Position numbers and translations under genes: made by a program. The notes under the pieces are model-generated. The model did not search any database and was not told the DNA's origin. It was given only the letters and a program-made list of their open reading frames with translations. Shown piece by piece: positions 44,301-52,923 of a DNA stretch of 64,000 bases. Origin of the DNA: Arthrobacter subterraneus (lineage in GTDB: Bacteria > Actinomycetota > Actinomycetes > Actinomycetales > Micrococcaceae); assembly GCF_900099735.1 (NCBI RefSeq), contig NZ_FNDT01000006.1, positions 1 to 64,000 of the forward strand. The letters run 5' to 3'. How positions within the stretch are numbered: position 1 is the first letter of the stretch; every line of letters begins with the position of its first letter.

Positions 44301-45470
44301 GACACCGACCTCTACTTCGCCAACGGCGTGGACGGCAGTGTGGACACCAACACGTTCGACACCAACGTCATCACCCTGCCCGTACCGGTGACGGAACTCG
44401 GAATGGATGCGGCGGCGCTCAGCGCCTCGGCTCCCATCCAGTACCGCGTCTCAACCTCCAGCGCGTTCAACGTTGATGAGAACGGCAATTCGGCCGGCCC
44501 GGTGGACACCACCGACTGGATCGCTTTCAACGTCACCCAACCCGCCCTGTGGTTCGAGGGCGGCGAGCCCGCCGCGGCGTCCTTCATCTCGGCCGATGGC
44601 GTCACCCTGAACGTCAACCGCCAGGAAAACGTGACGGACGCGAAGGCCCTCTTCCTGCATCACCACAATGCGACGGATCAGAAGGACGAGATTGTCCCGA
44701 TCTCCGTAGCCGGTGCACCGGCCGTCAACAAGGACCTCGACGGCGACGGTCTTCCCGACGTCGTTGTCCGCAACTCTGCGGGGCAGCTCCTGCTGTACCC
44801 GGGGAACGGGTCGGGCGGGTTCCTGACCAGCCGCGTGATTGGTACGGGCTGGAACTCGATGACCGCCATCCACATTCCGGGTGACTGGAACGGGGACGGC
44901 AATGTTGACGTTGTGGCGCGGGACTCCGCCGGCAGGCTGTGGCTCTATGCAGGCACCGGAAGCGGAACGCTCACCCGCGGCGTCCCCATCGGAAGCGGCT
45001 GGAACGGACTGGCGATCGTCACCCCCGGTGATTTCAACGGTGACGGCAACGTGGACCTGATTGCCCGCCTCGGTGACGGCACCCTTCGGCTCTACCCGGG
45101 CAACGGCACCGGCGGGTTCGGTACCCGCACGCCTATCGGCTCGGGCTGGACCGGCTACACGATCGTTGGCCCCGGCGACTTCTCCGGGGACGGCAACGCG
45201 GACCTGCTGGCCCGCGACACCACCGGGAAGCTCTTCCTCTACCCGGGGAACGGCGCCGGTGGATTCGGTACCCGCACGCAGGCGGGACAGGGCTGGAACG
45301 GTTTCACCCTGGTTGGCCCGGGCGACTTCTCCGGGGACGGCAACGCGGACCTGCTGGCCCGCGACTCCACCGGCCGCCTCTTCCTGTACTCAGGGAACGG
45401 CGAGGGCGGCTTCTCCGGCAAGGTCCAGAACGGAAAGGGCTGGGGCGGCTTCACCTGGATGGTCCCGTAG
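41388..45470 (+). CDS. Large secreted subtilisin-like (S8) protease with FG-GAP/VCBS repeats
   Basis: Extracellular serine protease of 1360 residues; AAGGAGCAGC precedes the ATG. Signal peptide about 1-33 (VLASLTGLVLASSMWAPASA). I9-type propeptide region with YVQFAGKGAF (about 70) and LPGVAIQGDAEAI. The catalytic triad is visible: Asp in AVLDTGLDYTHAGF (about 195), His in SHGSHVSGTAAGYG (about 265) and Ser in GTSMAAPHTAGIAALL (about 612), with a PA-domain insertion between. A Fn3-like region follows, and at 1110-1360 five repeats of FNGDGNVDLIAR/FSGDGNADLLAR type (FG-GAP/VCBS, calcium-binding). Confidence 0.92.
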   Translation: MSKSYRRRSGKAVLASLTGLVLASSMWAPASAVEAPDSGSPTAEGVALQPAFDAKVSRELAEKTGPTAAYVQFAGKGAFEQTQPAEVRRNGFTAPVPRRDRVLEIRAGIQAKAAEVAAQAGASELYTTTNTLPGVAIQGDAEAIKALAARPDVVKITGLVPKTVENKGADIDTRALEAWTARDNTGEGITIAVLDTGLDYTHAGFGGPGTIEAFEQARADAEPDPALYDPAKFLGGYDLVGDAYDASDPVRSVPQPDLNPLDCQSHGSHVSGTAAGYGVNDDGTTFEGDYSTLTAEAVNAMRIGPGSAPEAGLVALRVFGCEGSSLVVGQALDFVLDPNRDGNFDDRAQVVNMSLGSSFPAYDDPENDIVNALTAQGVLSVVSSGNDGDVYDIGGSPGSAESALTVAASVGSQVTLDRIDVLAPQPGTASGQYSVNFNYVEATEAQLTGTVVKPPAGLDRFGCQAFPAGTFNGEWVWLDWEDLGTPFPCGSATRFDNVEAAGGAGVVLSSPRDVFDAGIGGNATIPGVQFNRASSEAHEPAAAAGTLQIRLDPTFQATATGPSNAQDTLAAFSSRGVHGSNGVVKPDVTAPGVSIGSVQVGTGNGASVKSGTSMAAPHTAGIAALLLSAHEYNPYQAKSVIMNTATHDLLTADGVKYAPNRVGSGRVDAIQALDTPVLAYATDQPALTSVNFGVLELGTEALTVTKQVTVQNRSNVPVTYNAGYLAASTMPGVSISVSPAIITVPANNPATLNVTLTVADPAALAKTIDPAAEEIQAGIPRQYLADASGRVQLLGVDGQELRVPVYSAPKPTSDISAGPEVVYDDAADLESSIALSGRGLAQGVPGESAYQSIVSPLVLGAESPKAPTRPLESLYSFDLRAVGAASTVPALVDAAGDRTAGVLNFGISTWQNWSQLGGNNGVSIDIDTDGDSTVDYVVQTLRLGDLGPAAPTLDMILFEVVTIDDAGAPIFDTDLYFANGVDGSVDTNTFDTNVITLPVPVTELGMDAAALSASAPIQYRVSTSSAFNVDENGNSAGPVDTTDWIAFNVTQPALWFEGGEPAAASFISADGVTLNVNRQENVTDAKALFLHHHNATDQKDEIVPISVAGAPAVNKDLDGDGLPDVVVRNSAGQLLLYPGNGSGGFLTSRVIGTGWNSMTAIHIPGDWNGDGNVDVVARDSAGRLWLYAGTGSGTLTRGVPIGSGWNGLAIVTPGDFNGDGNVDLIARLGDGTLRLYPGNGTGGFGTRTPIGSGWTGYTIVGPGDFSGDGNADLLARDTTGKLFLYPGNGAGGFGTRTQAGQGWNGFTLVGPGDFSGDGNADLLARDSTGRLFLYSGNGEGGFSGKVQNGKGWGGFTWMVP

Positions 45471-45496
45471 TCCCCTAACCCGCCCCCTCCTCTGCG

Positions 45497-45562
45497 TTGA
45501 GTTGGCAGCGTCCGGTCGGCGCTGCCAACTCAATGCGGCGTGCGGACGGGCCAACTCAACGC
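45497..45562. repeat. GAGTTGGCAG intergenic inverted repeat, copy 1
   Basis: TTGAGTTGGCAGCG (45497-45510) and CGCTGCCAACTCAA (45520-45533): 14-bp perfect stem with a 9-base loop. An extra arm CCAACTCAACGC follows at 45551-45562. Between convergent S8 protease and CGNR genes. Related copies lie at 49097-49154 and 50811-50923. Confidence 0.8.
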
Positions 45563-45573
45563 GGGGGATGACT

Positions 45574-46122
45574 CTACGCGGAGGCCTCGGCCCGTTCGGC
45601 GAGCCGGGCCCGGTACGCCGCGACGGCCGCCCGGTTCCCGCACCCCGACTCACAGAACCGCCGCGAGCGGTTCTTGGATAGATCCACGAGCACGTTGGTG
45701 CAGTCCTCCGCCGCACAGGTCCGCAGGCGGCCCAGTTCCTTGCTGCGGATGAGGTCCACGAAGGCCATCGCCGCCTCCACCGCCATGCGCGCGGACAGCG
45801 GCGCCTCCAACGGTGTCGCGTGGATGTGGTAATCCCAGGAGTCGTGCCGGACCAGCTGCGGCAGGGCATTGAACTCGCGCAGGAGCGCGTTCACCGTGTC
45901 CACGACCGCGTCCTCGTCGCCGCTCCAGAGGGAGCGCAGGCGCGGGCGGAGGTTCCGGACGGCGTCGAGCTCTGCCTCATCAAGGGCGAGGTTGCCGCTC
46001 CAGTTCCAATCCCGGGCAAAGCGTTCGAGGGCATCGGCGTCGGGCAGCTGTTCACCGTCCTCGGTGTTCACCAGCGCGGCGGCACTGCGCAGTCCCTCTT
46101 CGGTGTCATTGGCAAAAAGCAT
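45574..46122 (-). CDS. CGNR zinc-finger (ABATE domain) protein
   Basis: A 182-residue probable DNA-binding regulator. N-terminal ABATE-like helical domain (TEEGLRSAAALVNTEDG, LRSLWSGDEDAVVDTVNALL), then the C-terminal CGNR zinc finger LRTCAAEDCTNVLVDLSKNRSRRFCESGCGNRAAVAAYRAR with four Cys ligands. Targets unknown. Ends near the repeat at 45497 and lies 27 bases downstream of ramB on the same strand. Confidence 0.88.
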   Translation of the reverse strand: MLFANDTEEGLRSAAALVNTEDGEQLPDADALERFARDWNWSGNLALDEAELDAVRNLRPRLRSLWSGDEDAVVDTVNALLREFNALPQLVRHDSWDYHIHATPLEAPLSARMAVEAAMAFVDLIRSKELGRLRTCAAEDCTNVLVDLSKNRSRRFCESGCGNRAAVAAYRARLAERAEASA

Positions 46123-46148
46123 GGGGCTCCTGTTCGGGTGGCTCCACC

Positions 46149-47630
46149 TTAGCCCGAGTGGGTCTGCAGGAATGAGTAGACCTCTGTCTCATCCACTCCC
46201 GGGAAGGCGCCCGGCGGCATGGCCGCCAACAGGTGCGAATGCGCCCGCGCGCTGGGCCACGCGAAGCCGGACCATTCCTGAGCCAACGACGACGGCGGCA
46301 ACTTGCAGCACGACTCCTCCGGACAGCGGGACTCACCACGGATGGGAGTATCCCGCCCCCGGAACCACTTCACGTGGGCGTACGGCACACCGACGCTGAG
46401 CGAGAACTCCCCCGCCGCAGCACGCTCGGTCCGTGCGGTACACCAGTAGGTGCCGCTGGGTGTATCGGTGTACTGGCTGTAGGCCGAGAACCGGTCCGGG
46501 ACATCGAACACCACCCGTGAGGTCCACTTCTTGCAGGAGGGCTGGCCTTCAATAGCGCCGGTGTGGTCCTGGGGGAAGGTCACGCCGTCGTTCTCGTAGG
46601 CCTTGTAGATGATCCCGCTCTGGTGGGTCTTCTGGAAATGGGTGGGGATTCCGAGGTGCTCGGTGGCGAGGTTGGTGAACCGGTGCGCGGCGGTCTCGTA
46701 GGAGACTGCGAAGGAGTCCCGGATGTCCTCGACCGCGATCTCCTTGGCCGCTTTCGCAGCCTGGAGGAACTCGACCGTGGCCTTCTCGGGCAGCAGCAGC
46801 GCCGCAGCGAAATAGTTGGTGGCCACCCGCTGCCGCAGGAACTCCCGGTAGTTTTCAGGAGTCTTGTGCTGCAGGACGTAGTGCCCCAGGGCCTGCAGCA
46901 GTACGGACCGGGGGTCATGATCCGTCCGCTGCGACTGCGTGAGGTAGATGCGCCGGTTCTTCAGGTCCGTCACGGAGCGGGTTGAGTGCGGCAGGTCCCC
47001 CACGTGATGGAGCGTGAACCCGAGGTGCGCGGCGATGTCCGCGATCAGGTGCTGCGACAGGGGCCCACGGGTATGCCCCACGGACGCCAGGACCTTCTGC
47101 GCCTCCGCCTCGATGTCGGGGAAATAGTTGTTCTGCCTGCGCATGATGCCGCGGAGCTCGGCGTTGGCACGGCGGGCTTCCTCCGGGGTGGCCACCTGCT
47201 CGTTCAGCCGGCGTTCAAGCTCGGCCTGCAGGCCGACGAGGGCCTCGAGCGCCTCCATCGGCAACCGCGCTGACGTGCGTACCTTCGGCAGGCCCAGCGA
47301 TTCATACAACGGTCCCCGCTGGGCACGCTCCAGGGCAATTTCCAGGGCTGCGCGCCGGCTTGGCGGCTCAGCCCCGAGCAGCTGGTCGACGCTCACCTCA
47401 AGCGCCTTGGCGAGCGACTGCAGCATCCCGAGCCGCGGTTCGCGCTTACCGTTTTCCATCAGTGAGAGCTGGGAGGGCGCAGTACCGACGACGGCGCCAA
47501 GCTCCTCCAGCGTCATGCGCCGGCTCTTGCGGAGGTGCCTCAGGCGGCGCCCGAGGCTGATGGCATCTTCGCCTTCCGGCACCGTTTCCGTTTCGGGCTG
47601 CCGGGTTCGATTCCAGCTCGAAGTCGTCAT
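46149..47630 (-). CDS. ramB: RamB/ScfR-type regulator of acetate/glyoxylate genes
   Basis: XRE-family regulator with an IrrE-like middle domain, 493 residues. HTH at about 27-82 (LGRRLRHLRKSRRMTLEELGAVVGTAPSQLSLMENGKREPR). The helical and IrrE-like part includes QALGHYVLQHKTPENYREFL (degenerate HExxH) and ALLLPEKATVEFLQAA. The C-terminal DUF2083-like part has a Cys cluster (CPEESCCKLPP). RamB in Corynebacterium represses aceA/aceB and related acetate genes. Here it is divergent from aceA with a 133-base shared promoter region, which supports the assignment. Confidence 0.88.
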   Translation of the reverse strand: MTTSSWNRTRQPETETVPEGEDAISLGRRLRHLRKSRRMTLEELGAVVGTAPSQLSLMENGKREPRLGMLQSLAKALEVSVDQLLGAEPPSRRAALEIALERAQRGPLYESLGLPKVRTSARLPMEALEALVGLQAELERRLNEQVATPEEARRANAELRGIMRRQNNYFPDIEAEAQKVLASVGHTRGPLSQHLIADIAAHLGFTLHHVGDLPHSTRSVTDLKNRRIYLTQSQRTDHDPRSVLLQALGHYVLQHKTPENYREFLRQRVATNYFAAALLLPEKATVEFLQAAKAAKEIAVEDIRDSFAVSYETAAHRFTNLATEHLGIPTHFQKTHQSGIIYKAYENDGVTFPQDHTGAIEGQPSCKKWTSRVVFDVPDRFSAYSQYTDTPSGTYWCTARTERAAAGEFSLSVGVPYAHVKWFRGRDTPIRGESRCPEESCCKLPPSSLAQEWSGFAWPSARAHSHLLAAMPPGAFPGVDETEVYSFLQTHSG

Positions 47631-47646
47631 TTCTTGACGATACGCG

Positions 47647-47662
47647 AAGAAATGCGTTTCTT
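47647..47662. promoter_or_regulatory. Candidate RamB operator in the ramB-aceA gap
   Basis: AAGAAA (47647-47652) TGCG TTTCTT (47657-47662), a perfect 6-bp palindrome; another TTTCTT lies just upstream at the ramB start. It sits between the divergent ramB and aceA promoters. Assignment rests on position and symmetry. Confidence 0.45.
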
Positions 47663-47763
47663 TCCAGAGCTTTGCCCTACTTGACGCTTGCAGGATGCGC
47701 GATTGTTGATTTCACCAGGAGTTACCGCAGAGGCATAGACGCCTCCCGGAAGGAGAAAACACA

Positions 47764-49074
<1,311 letters not shown>

Positions 49075-49096
49075 CCCCTCCCCCTCTCCCTCCCCG

Positions 49097-49154
49097 TGAG
49101 TTGGCAGGACACACCCCTTATGGACGCCCGTTAGCGGCGTGTCCTGCCAACTCA
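49097..49154. repeat. GAGTTGGCAG intergenic inverted repeat, copy 2
   Basis: TGAGTTGGCAGGACAC (49097-49112) and GTGTCCTGCCAACTCA (49139-49154): 16-bp perfect stem, 26-base loop. It fills most of the aceA-aceB gap and ends 23 bases before the aceB start, so it may affect aceB read-through or mRNA stability. Confidence 0.8.
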
Positions 49155-49177
49155 ACGCAGCTTTCAAGGAGTTACCC

Positions 49178-50800
49178 ATGAACATCAACGGCATTTCGCT
49201 GACCGCACCGCCCATCCCACGCCAGAATGAAATCCTGACCCCCGAGGCACTGGACTTCCTCCGCGAACTCCACGCCGTCGCCGAACCGCGCCGCCAGGAA
49301 CTCCTCCAGCGCCGGCGCGATGCCCGCAACCGGATTGCCCGCGGCGAGGACCCGCGATTCCTGCCCGAGACCGCGCACATCAGGAACGACGACGGCTGGC
49401 AGGTTGCGCCGCCGGCACCCGGCTTGGAGGACCGCCGGGTCGAGATCACCGGACCCGTGGACCGCAAAATGACGGTCAACGCCCTGAACTCCGGGGCGAA
49501 CGTCTGGCTGGCGGACCTCGAGGACTCGCTGACCCCCACCTGGGCCAATGTCATCAACGGCCAGCTGAACCTGCAGGACGCGCTCAACCGCCGCATCGAC
49601 TTCACCACCGATGAGGGCAGGGAGTACCGGCTCGGCGAGAAGCTGCCCACCGTCGTCGTACGTCCGCGCGGCTGGCACCTGCCGGAACAGCACCTGCTGA
49701 TCGACGGGGAACCCATCTCCGGCGGGATCGTGGACTTCGGGTTGTATTTCTTCCATAACGCACGCACGTTGATTGAACAGGGCCGCGGCCCCTACTTCTA
49801 CCTGCCGAAGCTCGAGAACCACCTTGAGGCCAGGCTGTGGAATGACATCTTCCTCCGCGCCCAGGAACTGCTCGGCATCCCCTGCGGAACCATCCGCGCC
49901 ACCGTGCTCATCGAGACGATCACCGCGGCGTTCGAGATGGAGGAGATCCTCTACGAGCTGCGCGAACACTCCTCGGGCCTGAACGCCGGCCGCTGGGACT
50001 ACATTTTCTCGCTGATCAAGAACTTCCGGCTCCGCGGCCCGCGGTTCGTCCTGCCCGACCGCACCATGGTCACCATGACCGCGCCCTTCATGCGGGCTTA
50101 CACCGAACAGCTGGTGCGGGCCTGCCACCGCCGCGGTGCGCATGCCATCGGCGGCATGTCCGCATTCATCCCCAACCGTCGGGATGAGGTGGTGAACGCC
50201 GTCGCACTCGAGAAGGTGCATACAGACAAGATGCGCGAGGCCTCGGACGGCTTCGACGGCTCCTGGGTGGCCCACCCGGACCTGGTTCCGGTTGCGCGGG
50301 CGGTGTTCGACGTCGTGCTCGGCGAACAGCCCAACCAGCTCCGCCGGCAGCGCACCGACGTCGTTCCGGATGACCGCGCGCTCATCGACCTCACCGGTAC
50401 GCAGGGGCTCATCACGGAGGCCGGCATCCGCACCAACCTCGAGGTGGGGGTCCGCTACCTGGAGGCGTGGCTGCGCGGGAACGGCGCGGTGACGCTGAAG
50501 AACCTGATGGAGGACGCCGCCACCGCGGAGATCTCCCGCTCGCAGATCTGGCAGTGGATCCACGTCCACGCGGTTACCGACGACGGCGAGATCGTCACCC
50601 GCGAGTGGGTATCGGAGCTGCTGGAGGACGAGTTCGAGCGGCTGCCCCGCTTCGATGATGACCGGTTCGACGACGCCCGTCAGCTCTTCGAGGAGGTTGC
50701 CCTCGGCGAGGACTTCCCTGAGTTCCTCACCCTCCCCGCATACACCCGGCACCTCTGCGCCGGGCAGCGGCCGGCTCCGGCTCGGGCTCTGCAGCGGTAG
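49178..50800 (+). CDS. aceB: Malate synthase A
   Basis: Condenses glyoxylate with acetyl-CoA to malate, 540 residues, the usual form A length. The ATG at 49178 (MNINGISLTAPP) has AAGGAG upstream; the frame before it is the repeat hairpin. Motifs: VWLADLEDSLTPTWAN, VVRPRGWHLPE (catalytic Arg), FYLPKLENHLEARLW, IRATVLIETITAAFEMEEILYELR (metal Glu) and GGMSAFIPNR. Second step of the glyoxylate shunt, co-oriented with aceA. Confidence 0.96.
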   Translation: MNINGISLTAPPIPRQNEILTPEALDFLRELHAVAEPRRQELLQRRRDARNRIARGEDPRFLPETAHIRNDDGWQVAPPAPGLEDRRVEITGPVDRKMTVNALNSGANVWLADLEDSLTPTWANVINGQLNLQDALNRRIDFTTDEGREYRLGEKLPTVVVRPRGWHLPEQHLLIDGEPISGGIVDFGLYFFHNARTLIEQGRGPYFYLPKLENHLEARLWNDIFLRAQELLGIPCGTIRATVLIETITAAFEMEEILYELREHSSGLNAGRWDYIFSLIKNFRLRGPRFVLPDRTMVTMTAPFMRAYTEQLVRACHRRGAHAIGGMSAFIPNRRDEVVNAVALEKVHTDKMREASDGFDGSWVAHPDLVPVARAVFDVVLGEQPNQLRRQRTDVVPDDRALIDLTGTQGLITEAGIRTNLEVGVRYLEAWLRGNGAVTLKNLMEDAATAEISRSQIWQWIHVHAVTDDGEIVTREWVSELLEDEFERLPRFDDDRFDDARQLFEEVALGEDFPEFLTLPAYTRHLCAGQRPAPARALQR

Positions 50801-50810
50801 CCCCCGCCCG

Positions 50811-50923
50811 TTGAGTTGGCAGCGTCCGGGCGGTGCTGCCGCTCCGTGGGGTTCGAGAATCTATTCACGTATCAGGACACACCCCTTATGGAGCGACATA
50901 ACCGGTGTGTCCTGCCAACTCAA
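50811..50923. repeat. GAGTTGGCAG intergenic inverted repeat, copy 3 (composite)
   Basis: TTGAGTTGGCAG (50811-50822) pairs with CTGCCAACTCAA (50912-50923) across 89 bases. The left half continues like copy 1 (CAGCGTCCGG, then GTGCTGCC). The right half continues like copy 2 (AGGACACACCCCTTATGGA, then GGTGTGTCCTGCC). It looks like a fusion of the two repeat types. Confidence 0.75.
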
Positions 50924-50948
50924 CGCGGGGTTTCGGGAGAGGACGACG

Positions 50949-50980
50949 ACGGCGGTGCCCCGGGAATAGGGCACCGCCGT
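50949..50980 (+). terminator. Hairpin before the FrnE-type DsbA gene
   Basis: ACGGCGGTGCCC (50949-50960) and GGGCACCGCCGT (50969-50980): perfect 12-bp stem with an 8-base loop, followed by CCTTCCGTT. It lies only 18 bases before the next start, so it either terminates aceB transcripts or is part of that gene's leader. Confidence 0.55.
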
Positions 50981-50998
50981 CCTTCCGTTGCCAACAGT

Positions 50999-51694
50999 AT
51001 GCACATTGAAATCTGGTCAGACGTCAAATGCCCCTGGTGCTTTGTAGGCAAGCGCCGCTTCGAGAAGGCCCTCGCAGACTTCCCGCATCGTGAGAGCGTC
51101 GAGGTGACCTGGAAGAGCTTCCAGCTGGACCCCAACCTCCCCGAGCATTACGACGGCACCGAGCAGCAGTACCTCGCCGAACGCAAGGGGATCGCCCCGG
51201 AGCAGGTCCGCCAGATGTGGAATCAGCTCACCACCTCAGCGGCCGACGTCGGTGTGAACTTCGACTTCGATTCCGTGGTGGTCGGCAACAGCTTCACCGC
51301 TCACCGGTTCCTGCACCTGGCGAAGTCGCTCGGCAAGGGCAACGAGGCGAAGGAAGCCATCCTGTCCGCGCACTTCGAGCAGGGTCTGGACACGTCCGAC
51401 GTCGAGGTCCTCGTCACCCTCGGCACGGACCTCGGCATTGATGAGCAGTCGGTCCGCGACACCATCGCCGGGGACCGTTTTGCCGACGACGTCCGCCGGG
51501 ACATCAATGAGGCCCAGACACTCGGCGTGAGCGGGGTCCCGTTTTTCGTGATCGACCGGAAGTACGGCATCTCGGGAGCGCAGCCAGTTGAACTGTTCCG
51601 GCAGGCGCTGGACCAGGCGTGGCAGGAAGCCCACCCTCTCGTGCCCGTCTCGGCAACACCGGACGGCGAGGCCTGCGGCCCGGACGGCTGCTAG
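50999..51694 (+). CDS. DsbA-family oxidoreductase (FrnE type)
   Basis: Cytoplasmic thioredoxin-fold oxidoreductase of the FrnE/DSBA-like subfamily, 231 residues from the ATG at 50999 (MHIEIWSDVKCPWCF). Active-site CPWC at about residues 11-14. The helical insertion (YDGTEQQYLAERKGIAPEQV ... FTAHRFLHLAKSLGKG) and the cis-Pro loop GVSGVPFFVIDRKYGISGAQP are present. The C-terminal CGPDGC adds two more cysteines. No signal peptide. Physiological substrate unknown; the family is linked to disulfide or polyketide redox chemistry. Confidence 0.9.
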   Translation: MHIEIWSDVKCPWCFVGKRRFEKALADFPHRESVEVTWKSFQLDPNLPEHYDGTEQQYLAERKGIAPEQVRQMWNQLTTSAADVGVNFDFDSVVVGNSFTAHRFLHLAKSLGKGNEAKEAILSAHFEQGLDTSDVEVLVTLGTDLGIDEQSVRDTIAGDRFADDVRRDINEAQTLGVSGVPFFVIDRKYGISGAQPVELFRQALDQAWQEAHPLVPVSATPDGEACGPDGC

Positions 51695-51783
51695 TCAGCC
51701 GCCCGCCGTCGTCGTTCCCTGCCTCCCGTGAGGCGGCAGTTCCCGTCAGAGAGGCGCTTCCCCTCCGGGAGCGGTATTTCCTA

Positions 51784-52461
51784 TCAGGGAGCGACCGACG
51801 GCGACGGCGTGGCGCTCGCCGTTGGCGGCAGTTCACACGTGAGCGCCCCGGGTTCCGCGTTGACTTCCTCGGCGGGAATCAGCGCCTCGTATTCGGAGCC
51901 CAGCACCACGTCCACCGTGGCGTCGGGCCGCTCGTCTTCCACGTAGACCGTTTCCGGTATGGTCCGCTGCAGGGTGAGGGCCTGAGCGTACCCGGCTGGG
52001 CCCGAGACCACGATGGCAGTCATGTTGGTCCGGCCGACCGTCCGGTTGCCCAGCGCGCCCACGGTGAAGCCCCGTTCCTCGAGGGCTGTGGCGGCGTTCC
52101 CTGCGAGACCCTCGATGCTGGTGCTGTTGAGGACATTGACGGTGACCGCTGCCGGGTCCACCAGGTCGAACGGACCGGCCGGGCACGCACTCGTCGGGAT
52201 GGGCGACGGTTCACTGACGGGCAGCTTGATGTCTCCCCGGGCCAGTGCGAGCGCAAAAATCACGGCCGCCGCGAGCAGCGCCACCAGCAGCACCAGAACC
52301 ACGCCATGGCGGAGCCTGCGCATGTAGATGTGGGGACGTTCCACATTGCCGTCATCGGCAAATACCGTTTCGAGATCGTTCTCGGTGACAATCCGGTGTC
52401 CGTGCCACTCGATCGGGTTCTTCTTCGACCGGATGGGTTTGCGATGTGGGGTCCTAGGCAT
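51784..52461 (-). CDS. LytR C-terminal-domain membrane protein
   Basis: A 225-residue protein from the ATG at 52461 (MPRTPHRKPIRSKKNPIEW). It has a cytoplasmic basic N-terminus, one membrane helix (about 57-77, GVVLVLLVALLAAAVIFALAL) and an extracytoplasmic LytR_C domain (about 110-200, VTVNVLNSTSIEGLAGNAATALEERGFTVG). LytR_C domains occur with cell-wall glycopolymer ligases, but no LytR catalytic domain is attached here. Its start lies inside the end of the upstream gene (8-base overlap), so the two are co-transcribed. Confidence 0.82.
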   Translation of the reverse strand: MPRTPHRKPIRSKKNPIEWHGHRIVTENDLETVFADDGNVERPHIYMRRLRHGVVLVLLVALLAAAVIFALALARGDIKLPVSEPSPIPTSACPAGPFDLVDPAAVTVNVLNSTSIEGLAGNAATALEERGFTVGALGNRTVGRTNMTAIVVSGPAGYAQALTLQRTIPETVYVEDERPDATVDVVLGSEYEALIPAEEVNAEPGALTCELPPTASATPSPSVAP

Positions 52462-52756
52462 CGATGACCAGGACGCGGGCATGCAGGATGGTGCGCTGAT
52501 GGAGGGCTGTGCGAACGGCCCGGTGCAGCCCGTCCTCGAGGTAGAGCGTGTCATTCCACTGCACTACGTGGGGGAACAGGTCGCCGAAGAACGTGGAGTC
52601 CTCCGCGAGCAGAGCCTCCAGGTCGAGGGTGGTTTTGGTGGTGACGAGCTCGTCCAGCCGGACCTGCCGTGGCGCCACGCCTGCCCAGTCCTTGGGCGTC
52701 ACGTGTCCATGGTCGGGATAGGGGCGTCCGTCACTCACTGCTTTGAAGATCACCAA
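52454..52756 (-). CDS. Small protein, VapB-like by annotation custom
   Basis: A 100-residue cytoplasmic protein, MVIFKAVSDGRPYPDHGHVT onward. The pattern RQVRLDELVTTKTTLDLEALLAEDSTFFGDLFPHVVQW is common in Micrococcaceae, where I recall it being labelled VapB-type antitoxin. No VapC or PIN toxin is adjacent, so a toxin-antitoxin role is unsupported. It overlaps the LytR_C gene by 8 bases, which points to an envelope or housekeeping link. Confidence 0.6.
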   Translation of the reverse strand: MVIFKAVSDGRPYPDHGHVTPKDWAGVAPRQVRLDELVTTKTTLDLEALLAEDSTFFGDLFPHVVQWNDTLYLEDGLHRAVRTALHQRTILHARVLVIDA

Positions 52757-52839
52757 TACAGCCTAGGCAAGATAACGCCGCAATGGAATGTGGCGCTCTG
52801 GCGGCGCGCCCGGAGTGGCCAAATGGTTACCATAAAACT

Positions 52840-52894
52840 TTTTGTCGCCGTTCTGCTGCTATGACCCGCTTTTGACAGCAGAACGGCGACAAAA
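52840..52894. terminator. Very strong inverted repeat after the MCO operon
   Basis: TTTTGTCGCCGTTCTGCTG (52840-52858) and CAGCAGAACGGCGACAAAA (52876-52894): a perfect 19-bp stem with a 17-base loop, ending in A/T tracts on both sides. It lies 30 bases after the multicopper-oxidase operon and upstream of the small gene ending at 52756. Likely a bidirectional terminator. Confidence 0.65.
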
Positions 52895-52923
52895 GCTCCC
52901 GTAGGTGGGGTGGAATGCGGGGG

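Noticed and set aside
49172-50752. 526-residue open frame opposite aceB
   Set aside because: A shadow frame typical of high-GC genes. The translation has no family motifs, while aceB on the other strand is unmistakable.
52454-52756. Considered as a VapB antitoxin in a toxin-antitoxin pair
   Set aside because: No PIN-domain toxin is adjacent. The coupled gene encodes a LytR_C membrane protein.
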